In this document: positions 53,758 to 62,520 of the stretch, piece by piece
Layout of the letters: each line of letters opens with the position of its first letter
Position numbering within the stretch: the first letter of the stretch is position 1
Assembly (NCBI RefSeq): GCF_022484265.1
Contig: NZ_JAKVLR010000001.1
Location: 992,001-1,056,000, forward strand
Reading direction: 5' to 3'
Length of the DNA stretch: 64,000 nucleotides
Source of the DNA: Companilactobacillus sp.
GTDB lineage: Bacteria > Bacillota > Bacilli > Lactobacillales > Lactobacillaceae
The notes under the pieces: model-generated
The model's database searches: none
What the model was told of the DNA's origin: nothing
What the model saw: only the letters and a program-made list of their open reading frames with translations
Program-made: the position numbers and the translations under genes

Positions 53758-54126
53758 TTATCGAACGTTCGTGTAAAGTTTAACTTGATCAGCAAGGACA
53801 TAATAGGCATTTTCTGTACCGTATTGCAACAATACTGAACCATCGCTCATTGTGACCTTAACTTTGGAATTTCTGATCACGCCATCTGGATTGATCAACA
53901 TCAAAAGACTGATTCCTGACAATGTTTGGTATCCGATTGGCTTAGTGATCTCATAGTAGAAATTACCAGTTTCAATTTGTGTGACATATGGCATTTGGTA
54001 ATAATCAACCGCACCAGTATCATCCGTTGTGGCTGCTTGAGCGATTGGAGCAGATAGACCTACTGTAGAAGCTAATCCTAAAGCTAATACTGCACTCGTT
54101 ACTACCGTTCTAATCGATTTTTTCAT
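53758..54126 (-). CDS. Small secreted protein, unknown function
   Basis: 122 residues from ATG 54126, 8 bases after GAGG. Signal peptide with cleavage near APIAQA-A. The mature part has about 90 residues and is beta-rich (NFYYEITKPIGYQ; KVKVTMSDGSVLLQYG). No cysteines, anchor or known domain. Downstream of DUF421/DUF3290 genes but separately transcribed. Confidence 0.7.
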   Translation of the reverse strand: MKKSIRTVVTSAVLALGLASTVGLSAPIAQAATTDDTGAVDYYQMPYVTQIETGNFYYEITKPIGYQTLSGISLLMLINPDGVIRNSKVKVTMSDGSVLLQYGTENAYYVLADQVKLYTNVR

Positions 54127-54184
54127 AATATTCACCTCAACTTCAATTGTAATATAGATGATTTGTTATGTCAGTACAATTAGA

Positions 54185-54814
54185 TTAATATTTGTAAGCG
54201 ATTACTTTGCCATCAATATAATTTGCCAAATAAACTTCAGACAACTTCAAATTCTTAGCAGCGAGTTTCTCTTCGACCCAAGCTTGATCCTTATCTAAGA
54301 TTTCTAATTCATCTTGATTGATCTTGCCGTCTAAAACAATTGGATACTTGATGTTCTCCTCATTTTTCATAACGATCGTTAATTGCCCATTTTGTTCAAA
54401 CACTGCTCTTTTGACGTCTCGAATATCGTTGACTCCTGATTGACGAAGTTTGAACGATAAATCGTTAGCTGAGAGTCCATTTTTCAAGGCCAAGTCAACG
54501 TCGATCTTGCCATTAGAGACGATCAACTTGGGCGTACCGTCGATAATTTTTTTAAAAAGATTATTGTGATTAGTCAAAAATTTAGCGATAAATACGATCA
54601 ATGTCCAGATCAATAACACCATGGTAAATTGCAGCAAAGTGATTTGTTGGTTGTAGATCATACCACCGACAATTCCACCTAAAACGTAATTTTGCAAGGC
54701 ATCAATGGCGTTGGTTGGTGCAAGGTTACCTTTACCAAATAAATTGATCTGCAGCACCATAAAAATAAAGCCGACTGTGAATTTTAAAGCTAGATCTCCG
54801 TATGATAAATCCAT
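54185..54814 (-). CDS. DUF421-domain membrane protein (YetF/YcaP-like)
   Basis: 209 residues: three N-terminal helices (to about 80), then a cytoplasmic DUF421 domain (GTPKLIVSNGKIDVDLALKNGLSANDLSFKLRQSGVNDIRDVKRAVFEQNGQ). Function of the family is unsettled. Pairs with the DUF3290 gene 10 bases upstream, a conserved pairing in lactobacilli. Confidence 0.88.
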   Translation of the reverse strand: MDLSYGDLALKFTVGFIFMVLQINLFGKGNLAPTNAIDALQNYVLGGIVGGMIYNQQITLLQFTMVLLIWTLIVFIAKFLTNHNNLFKKIIDGTPKLIVSNGKIDVDLALKNGLSANDLSFKLRQSGVNDIRDVKRAVFEQNGQLTIVMKNEENIKYPIVLDGKINQDELEILDKDQAWVEEKLAAKNLKLSEVYLANYIDGKVIAYKY

Positions 54815-54824
54815 AATTTCCCCT

Positions 54825-55271
54825 CTACTTTTGTAATTTAACGTTGCCGCTGTTCAAAATATTGGCGTTGGTCAACGTGTAACTGTTTTGATTAGTATCA
54901 AAGCTGACGCGATAAACGTACTTGCCATTTTTGATCAACATCCCCTCAGTTGGAGTTGACGTATTGGAGTACAATTTTTTCACTGGTACATCTTTGACCT
55001 TTGCAATTGAGCGCATTAGCGTTAAAGTTTGGTTGGTCTTATTATTTACATCGAGCTGCTTTTCATAATTATTGTAATTGATACCAATAAATGTCGCCGT
55101 GCTTAATGCGAAGATGATCAACAGGTCACGATACTTATTATCGGTTCGATTACGAAAGTAGCGATAGCCCGTAAATAACAGTGCCACGGCTAAGGTGATC
55201 GTCACGATAATAAAGATAAAGTTAGGCATTTTATTTTGGTTAACTAAATAGCTATACGAGTAAAAAGTCAT
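54825..55271 (-). CDS. DUF3290-domain membrane protein
   Basis: 148 residues: two membrane helices (about 15-37, 45-63) and an extracellular or cytoplasmic beta domain (PTEGMLIKNGKYVYRVSFDTNQNSYTL). It probably acts with the DUF421 protein directly downstream. Biochemical role unknown. Confidence 0.82.
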   Translation of the reverse strand: MTFYSYSYLVNQNKMPNFIFIIVTITLAVALLFTGYRYFRNRTDNKYRDLLIIFALSTATFIGINYNNYEKQLDVNNKTNQTLTLMRSIAKVKDVPVKKLYSNTSTPTEGMLIKNGKYVYRVSFDTNQNSYTLTNANILNSGNVKLQK

Positions 55272-55412
55272 AAGTTCCCCCTCTATTCATTAATATTATT
55301 TTAAATCAAATACGTCATTATGTATTAATAAATAAAAATTTGATTTTATTTGATTTTAATAGAGAGGTTTGCTAAATTATAAAACTACTGATTTTGAGAA
55401 AGGGGATTTATC

Positions 55413-55943
55413 ATGCCATCAGATGTTGAATTAGATGAACAATATTACAACCACATCATTAGAAATTTGAAAATGCGAGGCGTTACTTTGCCTGACATTG
55501 CCGAACTAGTCATGTTTTTGGAGAAGGATTACGTCCATGGATTGGATGAAAAATTATCGATCCATGCGATTAAAAAGGTCTTGCATAAACGAGAAGCTCA
55601 AAATGCCATCATGACCGGAATCGAATTGGACGTCCTAGCTGAAAAAGGCCTCTTATCTTCGCCCATGCAAAGAATTATGAGAACCGATGAATCTACCTAT
55701 GGTGTCGATGAAAACCTCGCTATCACCCTATCAAGCCTTTATGGATCAGTTTCAGTTACCAACTACGGCTATGTCGACAAACTTAAGCACGGCATCTTAG
55801 CCAAACTGAATGATAAATCGACTGGAAAAATCAATGTTTTCTTGGATGACCTAGTCGGAGCGATTGCTGCAGCAGCCTGCGGCTGGTTGGCACATAATGA
55901 AACTAAGATTGCTGAATACTTTGCAAATGGAACTTTAGATTAG
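55413..55943 (+). CDS. Phosphatidylglycerophosphatase A-family protein (YutG-like)
   Basis: 176 residues. N-terminal helical part, then the PgpA core GVDENLAITLSSLYGSVSVTNYGYVDKLKHG and the acidic NVFLDDLVGAIAAAACGWL. Gram-positive versions lack the membrane anchor of E. coli PgpA, so the lipid-phosphatase activity is an inference. Confidence 0.8.
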   Translation: MPSDVELDEQYYNHIIRNLKMRGVTLPDIAELVMFLEKDYVHGLDEKLSIHAIKKVLHKREAQNAIMTGIELDVLAEKGLLSSPMQRIMRTDESTYGVDENLAITLSSLYGSVSVTNYGYVDKLKHGILAKLNDKSTGKINVFLDDLVGAIAAAACGWLAHNETKIAEYFANGTLD

Positions 55944-55959
55944 GAATAAGAAATCAAAT

Positions 55960-56003
55960 TAAAAGACGTATCTAATTTTTTACAATTAGGTACGTCTTTT
56001 TTT
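55960..56003. terminator. Bidirectional terminator
   Basis: Stem AAAAGACGTATCTAATT / AATTAGGTACGTCTTTT (one G-U-type mismatch) between the convergent pgpA-like and WxL-like genes. Confidence 0.85.
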
Positions 56004-56020
56004 GAAATCTAATTTAATTG

Positions 56021-57946
56021 TTATTCTGGAGCATTAACTACGGTCCAACTTAACGTTGACGAGTAACTACCGTATTTGATTGCGCTGTTGTACATGTAAA
56101 GCTTCAAGCCATCAGTCGCATTGTTGCCAACTGAGTTTAAGGCTGAACCATTGGCAGCACTAGAAATAGGAATACCGTCTTTGGTCAGTGTCGTGTAGTT
56201 TGAACCATTGTAGTAACGCAATTCAGAAGCTAGCGTGTTGCTACCATCGCTAAAGGGCGTCGTCTGAGCTAGGAAAATCTGAGTTGCGGTTTTATCACGA
56301 CGGTTGTCATTTACAGTCAACAAATTCTTGTCATTGTTGTTAGTGCCGTCAACACTACCATCGACCGCTGTACCAACGTTTGAATACTTCAACTGACCAT
56401 AGTCAATGTCGTGAGCTTTAACATTAAGTTCACCATCAGAGAAGTTGATGCCTAATGGATTACCAGTATATGGATCCGGCAGATTCGATTCATCAGCCGT
56501 TTGACCATAGAGTGTTGGAGTTGTGACAAATTGCAAGTTGTTGTTATAACCAGCATCAATTGCTATTTCGTAAGTATGAGTCTTAGTCTTACTGAAATCT
56601 AAATTTGTAATGGCAATATCGGCAACCGTATCATCGCCTTGAACACTATCAACTACATAGCCTCCATATTCTTCACCATCAACTTTTACACTAGATGGCG
56701 CCATATTGATTGGAATTCGAATCCTGAAACCAGCAGCAGTCATAACAGAATTAGCATTGGTATCAGTTATCGTACCCTTCATTACTAACTTGTCGCCACC
56801 CATAACACCATTGATGATCGTGTCATCAGAGTTGTGGTCATCGTAGGTTTGATTGTAAACATTGCTGGTGATATTAACCTTTGGATTGGTGTCGGCGTTG
56901 ACAGTTAGAGTGGCTGACCCAGTCTTAATGTTAGCTGTCGTGGTATTACCACTCGCATCTACAGATGGCATTGTAATATCCGCATAGTATTTTGCTTGAT
57001 CATCCGTGTACAAGGTTTCTGGAGTTGTATAAGACATACTAGTAGAAGTTTCAACTACCGTATCTTTCCCATTTAGCACTTTATGCCACACAACTTTGGT
57101 AGGACTTTGCCCCCATTTACCTTGAATTGCAAAGGTAGCTGTTTCCCCTTCATTGACTGTTTGATCTTCTAAACCACCACCAATTTTCACAGCAGTTTGA
57201 CGTTGGAATGATTTACCAGTACTGTTTGTGATAGTAGCAATTGCATTAACAGTACCTGATTGTCCCTTAGTGTTTGCAGTAATCTCACCTGTAGTGGCAT
57301 CTATTGTTGCAAGGGTTGTATTATCGACAGACCAACTTACTTTAGCTGTAGAATTACTTGGTGTTAATTTAGCATGAGCAAAGGTTGTCATCGCACTACT
57401 TTGGTTATTGTATAAATAGTCATTATCTACAGAAACTGTAGCATCTGTTGCATCAATTGGATCAGGCAAAGTTGTGATGGAGGCTACTTGAGACCAATAA
57501 TGATTATAGACAAACGGTATTAGTGTGTTAACACGATAATCCTTTTGATAATATACAACGCCAGTTTTAGATGGTGTAACCGTCAGAGAGTTACCATTTG
57601 CTCCTTTTACTTGAGTCCATGTTCTTCCATCAGTTGATTGATACCAAAGATGTTTATAAAGAAGTGTGAAATCAAATGGTGAGAGTTGCATCTTGGTGGA
57701 CATGGTTACCGGGGAATCTATATATGTATATTGGCTTTGTGGCTGTAAAGAATACCCAGATCTCCAAGTAATCAAAAATCCTGAAAGAGGGTCAGGACTT
57801 GGAGTCTCTTTTGGAATCACAGTTACATCATCAGCCTTCGCTGTATTCCCTGACTGCGAATTCTTATCAGAAGCACTGCTTAATCCAAAAAACATTAACA
57901 GTGCTAACAGAGCTATTAGTATGTATTTACTTTTCTTTTTAAGCAT
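56021..57946 (-). CDS. Large secreted Ig-like protein with a C-terminal WxL-like domain (paralogue 1)
   Basis: 641 residues. Signal peptide (FGLSSASDKN region), two N-terminal Ig-like/PKD modules, a Big-type module (LTPSNSTAKVSWSVDNTTLATIDATTGEI), another Ig module starting GGGLEDQTVNEGETATF, and a C-terminal domain ending LSWTVVNAPE. WxL domains bind peptidoglycan non-covalently. The first WxL motif, usually GWxL, reads QIFLAQ here. No LPXTG anchor and no DUF916 partner nearby. Tandem paralogue of the next gene. Confidence 0.75.
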   Translation of the reverse strand: MLKKKSKYILIALLALLMFFGLSSASDKNSQSGNTAKADDVTVIPKETPSPDPLSGFLITWRSGYSLQPQSQYTYIDSPVTMSTKMQLSPFDFTLLYKHLWYQSTDGRTWTQVKGANGNSLTVTPSKTGVVYYQKDYRVNTLIPFVYNHYWSQVASITTLPDPIDATDATVSVDNDYLYNNQSSAMTTFAHAKLTPSNSTAKVSWSVDNTTLATIDATTGEITANTKGQSGTVNAIATITNSTGKSFQRQTAVKIGGGLEDQTVNEGETATFAIQGKWGQSPTKVVWHKVLNGKDTVVETSTSMSYTTPETLYTDDQAKYYADITMPSVDASGNTTTANIKTGSATLTVNADTNPKVNITSNVYNQTYDDHNSDDTIINGVMGGDKLVMKGTITDTNANSVMTAAGFRIRIPINMAPSSVKVDGEEYGGYVVDSVQGDDTVADIAITNLDFSKTKTHTYEIAIDAGYNNNLQFVTTPTLYGQTADESNLPDPYTGNPLGINFSDGELNVKAHDIDYGQLKYSNVGTAVDGSVDGTNNNDKNLLTVNDNRRDKTATQIFLAQTTPFSDGSNTLASELRYYNGSNYTTLTKDGIPISSAANGSALNSVGNNATDGLKLYMYNSAIKYGSYSSTLSWTVVNAPE

Positions 57947-58055
57947 GTGGTCCCCCTCGCGTAACGTTATATTATATTAAAAAAATTCCTCTTTTTTAAT
58001 ATCATTTTCATGATATATTATACCTAAATTTAGCAATAAACGGGATAAAAATGCC

Positions 58056-58103
58056 TAAAAAAAACACACTGACATTAAATTGTAATGTTTGTGTGCTTTT
58101 TTG
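58056..58103 (-). terminator. Terminator of WxL-like paralogue 2
   Basis: Stem AAAAACACACTGACATT / AATGTTTGTGTGCTTTT (mismatch near the loop) with T-run on both strands; separates the two paralogues, which are therefore probably separate transcripts. Confidence 0.8.
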
Positions 58104-58105
58104 AG

Positions 58106-60070
58106 TTATTGCGGTGCATTTGCAATCGTCCAAGTTAAGGTCGAAGTGTATTGTCCGTAGGTCAAATTACCTTGACGAATCAAAAGTTTCAAGCCAATAT
58201 CTGGATCATTGGCCACTGAATTCAAGGTGTCGCCAGATTCCGATTGATCGATCAGAATTGGACTTTGACTGACTTCTTGATAATTCCCATCAGAATCGTA
58301 ATATCTTAATTCAGAGTCTAGGACATTTGCACCTGAAGTAAATTGATTGTTTTGTGTTAAATAAATCGCTGTGGCATCTTTTTGACGACGGTTATCGACA
58401 ATATTTAAAATATTATCTGAGGTCGCACCATCGATCGTGCCTGCAACCGGCGTTCCCACGTTTGAATACTTCAAAGTTCCGTAATCAATATCTTTGGCTT
58501 GTGCATTAAGTTTTCCGTTAGTGAAGTTGATCGTCAACATATTGCCACGGAACGTGCCGTCGATGGCATTTTCATCCTCATCTGTTCCGGTCAGTTCAGG
58601 ACTAGTAATGAATTGTGAATTACCATTTCCCTTCACCGTAAAGGTGAATTCAAAACTGTGAGTCTTAACCTCATCAAATGGAATATCGAAGAAATAGACG
58701 TACTGTTCTTGCGGATTACCAGTCGGTCCAGGTCCCACATAAAAATTATCCGTCGATTGTCCATCGATTTGTACATTGGTGATATCAGGCAAGGCATTTT
58801 GATTTAGAACTACCCCAGATGGTATCTGAATTTGAAACGCTGCTGTTTTCATAACTGAATTTACGTTTGTATCTGTAGCGGTTCCCTTGATAGTAATTAG
58901 ATCTAAATCGACTACGTTATATAGTTCAGTATTGTCAGCATTGTGGTCATCATAGGTATTGTTAAAAATCGTACTGTTTAATTCGATTTTTGGAAAAGTG
59001 TCTGGGATAACAGTTAGCGTTGCTTTATTCGTCGTAATTGTTTGTGTTTGCGGATTGCCGTTCATATCATTTTGCGTGGTCTTGATAACAGCATAGTATT
59101 GGGATTGGTTATCTGCCCAAACTGTATCAGGCGTCGTGTAGCTAAAAGATGTACCAGTTTCAACTGTCGTGTCAGTTCCATTGACCACTTTGTGCCAAGT
59201 TACCGAATCTGGCACAACATCAAAGGTACCTAAAATATCGAATTTAGCGGGATTACCTTCATTAACAGTCTGATCATCCAATCCACCACCGATTGTGACT
59301 GTAGCGGTGTCATAAACTTGTTCACCATCACTATTGGTCAAAGTCCCAGTAACTGTTACCGTCCCAGATTTACCACTATTATTGGCTGTGATCAATCCAG
59401 AATCGGGATCGATCGTAGCTAGATCTTCATTATCAATCGACCAACTCAGCTTTGCAGTAGAATCATACGGATCCGGAGTTGCAATCGCGTAGGTAGTTTG
59501 TTGCTCTTCGGTATTGTTATACAAATAATCATCTTCCGTAGTAACCTTAACCGCTTGTGCATCCTTAGGTTCCGGATAGGTGGTTACTGAAGCCATCTTT
59601 GAATAGTATCCTGACCGATTGCTACCAATTAAATTTTTTCTTGTATAAGCTAGTTGATAATATGAAATACCCACTTCTTGTGGGTCGACAGTAATGTTTT
59701 TTGAAGTGGCTCCGGATGGACTATCCCACTTTGTGCCATCATCTGTCGTCCACCATTGATATCTATACGGATTTACCGAACTAATCGAATCCAGAAAGGT
59801 TATCGTGGTGGCAGCTGTTAAGTTGACTGACTGGCCTAAATACGTGTACTGATCAGTCGGTTGTTTCGTAAAACCTGAGGTCCAATAAAGGCCTAATATC
59901 TTTACTGGTGCTGCACTAGGCGTATATAGCGGATTGACAATTAAGTCGTCAGCCTTAACGACTCTGGGAGAATTTGTGGTTAGATCATTGTCAGATGCCT
60001 TAGAAATACCCACAAACGTCAGCACCATTAATAACGCTAGAAAAAAATATTTGATCTTTTTTCGCCACAT
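58106..60070 (-). CDS. Large secreted Ig-like protein with a C-terminal WxL-like domain (paralogue 2)
   Basis: 654 residues with the same domain order as the gene on its left; shared landmarks are EDYLYNN, the TIGGGLDDQTVNEG stretch, FNNTYDDHNAD and GTATDTNVNSVM. The C terminus ends LTWTIANAPQ; the first motif reads AIYLTQ in place of a Trp. Signal peptide in the first 27 residues; RBS AAGGAGGAG. Surface adhesion or wall-associated role inferred; ligand unknown. Confidence 0.75.
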   Translation of the reverse strand: MWRKKIKYFFLALLMVLTFVGISKASDNDLTTNSPRVVKADDLIVNPLYTPSAAPVKILGLYWTSGFTKQPTDQYTYLGQSVNLTAATTITFLDSISSVNPYRYQWWTTDDGTKWDSPSGATSKNITVDPQEVGISYYQLAYTRKNLIGSNRSGYYSKMASVTTYPEPKDAQAVKVTTEDDYLYNNTEEQQTTYAIATPDPYDSTAKLSWSIDNEDLATIDPDSGLITANNSGKSGTVTVTGTLTNSDGEQVYDTATVTIGGGLDDQTVNEGNPAKFDILGTFDVVPDSVTWHKVVNGTDTTVETGTSFSYTTPDTVWADNQSQYYAVIKTTQNDMNGNPQTQTITTNKATLTVIPDTFPKIELNSTIFNNTYDDHNADNTELYNVVDLDLITIKGTATDTNVNSVMKTAAFQIQIPSGVVLNQNALPDITNVQIDGQSTDNFYVGPGPTGNPQEQYVYFFDIPFDEVKTHSFEFTFTVKGNGNSQFITSPELTGTDEDENAIDGTFRGNMLTINFTNGKLNAQAKDIDYGTLKYSNVGTPVAGTIDGATSDNILNIVDNRRQKDATAIYLTQNNQFTSGANVLDSELRYYDSDGNYQEVSQSPILIDQSESGDTLNSVANDPDIGLKLLIRQGNLTYGQYTSTLTWTIANAPQ

Positions 60071-60168
60071 AAAATCTCCTCCTTCTTTATATTTGGGTAC
60101 AATAAATTTAGTTTATTCAACTATTATTTTAATATATGTAAGGGTTTTCATCAATTTTATGGAAACAC

Positions 60169-60202
60169 TAAAAAAGCCTACAAATCAACGTTTGTAGGCT
60201 TT
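60169..60202 (-). terminator. Terminator of the 39-residue ORF
   Basis: Perfect 12-bp stem AAAGCCTACAAA / TTTGTAGGCTTT with a 6-base loop; T-run on the minus strand. Confidence 0.8.
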
Positions 60203-60246
60203 ATAACTGTTTCTATTTTGAATATAAATTTTGTTCTAAATTGATA

Positions 60247-60366
60247 TTATTTTAATTTAGAAACGGCTTCTTCAATTGTTTTACCGTTTGCAAAAGAATT
60301 ACTGTTATTCTTGTCGACTACGGTAAACAATTGTGTTTGTGTATTAAGTTGTACTTTATACTTCAT
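60247..60366 (-). CDS. Orphan 39-residue peptide
   Basis: MKYKVQLNTQTQLFTVVDKN then NSNSFANGKTIEEAVSKLK, with a full Shine-Dalgarno AAAGGAGG 9 bases before ATG, its own promoter (60402-60429) and terminator (60169-60202). The KYKVQL strand and the GKTIEEAVSKL helix resemble the strand-helix start of HicB-like antitoxins, but no HicA toxin is adjacent. Function unknown. Nothing else is seen in 60071-60486. Confidence 0.7.
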   Translation of the reverse strand: MKYKVQLNTQTQLFTVVDKNNSNSFANGKTIEEAVSKLK

Positions 60367-60401
60367 AATTATTTACCTCCTTTATTAATACTTAGAACAA
60401 T

Positions 60402-60429
60402 ATTCTAATCATTTTTTGATAACTGTCAA
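60402..60429 (-). promoter_or_regulatory. Promoter of the 39-residue ORF
   Basis: Minus-strand TTGACA (60424-60429), 16 bases, TAGAAT (60402-60407), 36 bases before the start codon. Confidence 0.65.
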
Positions 60430-60486
60430 CAATTTTGTTTTTGAAAAAGTATAGTAGGAGTATAAATATTTTTTGAGGAGAGTCAA

Positions 60487-60984
60487 ATGCCAATAGAATT
60501 TAACTACGCTGAACAAGTAGATCTATCAAAAATCGTTGATATTTATAATCAAGCAATCCCAAGTCGCATGGCTACGGCAGATTTAAAACCTGTCAATCTT
60601 GAGTCAAAACAAGCTTGGTTTGCTGGATTTAACCATCAGCAACGACCAATCTGGAAGATTGAATTAGATGGAACAATTGCCGGCTGGGTCAGTCTCGAAT
60701 ATTTTTACGGGCGTCCAGCCTATATTCATACTGCTGAGATCAGTATTTATATTGACAACAATTTTAAGCATCATGGACTCGGAACATCTGCTGTAGAATT
60801 CGTCATTACTCAGCTTAAAGCTCTCGATATCGATACTTTAGTAGCTTATATTTTTTCACATAACCTACCTAGTCAGGGCTTATTCAAAAAATACGGCTTT
60901 ACTCAATGGGCTCACTTACCAGATGTCGCATTAATGGACGGTCAAAAAAGAAGTCTGGATATCTTAGGAAAACACTTTAATTAA
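60487..60984 (+). CDS. GNAT-family N-acetyltransferase (phosphinothricin-acetyltransferase-like)
   Basis: 165 residues. N-terminal VDIYNQAIPSRMATADLKPV and acetyl-CoA loop ISIYIDNNFKHHGLGTSAVEFV (the H-H-G-L-G form), then NLPSQGLFKKYGFTQWAHLP. GAGGAGAG site. Substrate unknown. Confidence 0.85.
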   Translation: MPIEFNYAEQVDLSKIVDIYNQAIPSRMATADLKPVNLESKQAWFAGFNHQQRPIWKIELDGTIAGWVSLEYFYGRPAYIHTAEISIYIDNNFKHHGLGTSAVEFVITQLKALDIDTLVAYIFSHNLPSQGLFKKYGFTQWAHLPDVALMDGQKRSLDILGKHFN

Positions 60985-60986
60985 AA

Positions 60987-61037
60987 AAGACAGACTACTG
61001 TCTGCCCCGTTAAACAACCCTATCTAGGTTGTTTTTT
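60987..61037 (+). terminator. Double hairpin terminator
   Basis: AGACAG/CTGTCT (60988-61003) followed by AACAACC/GGTTGTT (61013-61033) and six T, after the GNAT gene and at the end of the convergent CAP gene. Confidence 0.75.
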
Positions 61038-62277
61038 ACATTCCATATGAATTTAAGATCCATTGGCCATATCCGACTCTCAAGAATTGACCATTAATAC
61101 TACGACGGTCAACGTGATAAGGTACGTTTGCGGTTGTGTATGCACCAGTTGGTTGGAAGTTATCGTTATAGACAGCAACACTTTGTGGAATTGTGGCTGT
61201 CATATCCATGTATGATGATGCACGGACGTCATTTGCTGAAACAAAGCCATCTTTTGAAACACGGAAATAGGCTTGACCATTGATCAATGCCAAAATATCT
61301 GAATACCATTGTGAATAAGGACTTAATCTTGGACTTGAATAAACGTTTCCGTTTTTATCGACCATATTGGCTGTCGTATCGAGGACATCAACGACACCGT
61401 TGAAATCATTTGGTGTATAAACTTTGGTGAAAGTTGTGTGGTCTTCATCATTTAATGAAGATTTATCGTATTGTGAAGGATTGGCATATCCGTAACTATA
61501 ACTGGCGTTATAGTTGCTCATATCGGTTTGGTTGTATGAATTGTTAGCAGTGGCATCACTTCCATATTCCAAAGCAACGACGAATAATCCATTTCCTATC
61601 GAAACTCCGACGCCGACTGATGAAACGTAAGGATCAAGCATGGCTTTACGGTGACCGAAGTCCCCTTCAGGAGCTTTTTGTTCAGTGTAAAAATTATTGA
61701 TGAAGTGCACTGCGATTTGGTAAGGATCATTTGGTAAACTAGCGACATCCCAGCTACCTAAAGCCTCTTTAGTGTTGTAATCATATGGTGCCATAGCACT
61801 CGATGACCAGTAATCATGATTGATTGAACCACGTCCAACTTGCATATCTGCACGACTTTGAGCGTATCCATTCAAAACATCAACGTTAGTCAACTTGGGC
61901 AAGCCGTTTTGTGAACGGAGGTTATTCAATTCTGTCAATACGTCAACTGCCACAGCCTGTGTATCAACATTGGCAGAAGCTTGAGTAGCCGAAGTCTGTG
62001 GATCAGTTGTAGCTACCGTATTAGCAGCAGTTGTAGCAGTATTATTCACACTAGTTTGTTCGTTAATCGGTAAAGCATTATAAACCGGTTGTGTTGAAGT
62101 GGTTTGACCAGTTGCAGTTGCCGACGCATCATTCGTATCAGCAGTCACAGCGGTGACTTGAGCTTGACCATCATCAGCACTCGTAGTATCTGCCTTAACA
62201 TTATCGGCCAAAGTTAATGACCCCAGCACTAACCCAGCAATAAAGAGACTCGAAAGTTTACCCTTAGATATTTTCAT
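61036..62277 (-). CDS. Secreted CAP-domain (SCP-like) protein with a SLAP-like C terminus
   Basis: 413 residues. Signal peptide to DNVKA; a Thr/Ala/Gln-rich linker to about 105; CAP domain at about 110-240 (LTELNNLRSQNGLPKL, SRADMQVGRGSINHDYW, GDFGHRKAMLDP, VGVGVSIGNGLFVVALEYG); then two wall-binding modules ending RVGYGQWILNSYGM. The QW ending is shared with the surface proteins at 34.8 and 38.2 kb. Role in the wall unknown. Confidence 0.82.
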   Translation of the reverse strand: MKISKGKLSSLFIAGLVLGSLTLADNVKADTTSADDGQAQVTAVTADTNDASATATGQTTSTQPVYNALPINEQTSVNNTATTAANTVATTDPQTSATQASANVDTQAVAVDVLTELNNLRSQNGLPKLTNVDVLNGYAQSRADMQVGRGSINHDYWSSSAMAPYDYNTKEALGSWDVASLPNDPYQIAVHFINNFYTEQKAPEGDFGHRKAMLDPYVSSVGVGVSIGNGLFVVALEYGSDATANNSYNQTDMSNYNASYSYGYANPSQYDKSSLNDEDHTTFTKVYTPNDFNGVVDVLDTTANMVDKNGNVYSSPRLSPYSQWYSDILALINGQAYFRVSKDGFVSANDVRASSYMDMTATIPQSVAVYNDNFQPTGAYTTANVPYHVDRRSINGQFLRVGYGQWILNSYGM

Positions 62278-62375
62278 AGATAGATTCTCCCCTAAATAAA
62301 ACGATTTTATAATTCAAATTATATTATTAGGGATATGATAAGTAAACTTGAATTTAAGTTTCAAAATTTTGAGTA

Positions 62376-62410
62376 AAAAAATAGTCATCCATCATGGATG
62401 ACTATTTTTA
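62376..62410 (-). terminator. Terminator of the tRNA gene
   Basis: Near-perfect stem AAAAATAGTCATCC / GGATGACTATTTTT adjoining the 3' end of the tRNA on the minus strand. Confidence 0.85.
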
Positions 62411-62484
62411 TGATCCCTCCCGGAATCGAACCGGGGACCTACTGCTTAGGAGGCAGTTGCTCTATCCAACTGGGCCAAGGGACC
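62411..62484 (-). tRNA. tRNA-Arg (anticodon CCU)
   Basis: Minus-strand cloverleaf: acceptor GGTCCCT / AGGGATC, anticodon loop CTCCTAA between ACTGC and GCAGT, T arm CCCGG-TTCGATT-CCGGG. Anticodon CCU reads AGG. CCA is not encoded. A terminator follows directly. Confidence 0.93.
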
Positions 62485-62520
62485 AAAAAGGCAACACTAA
62501 TATCGTGCCACCAATTATTT

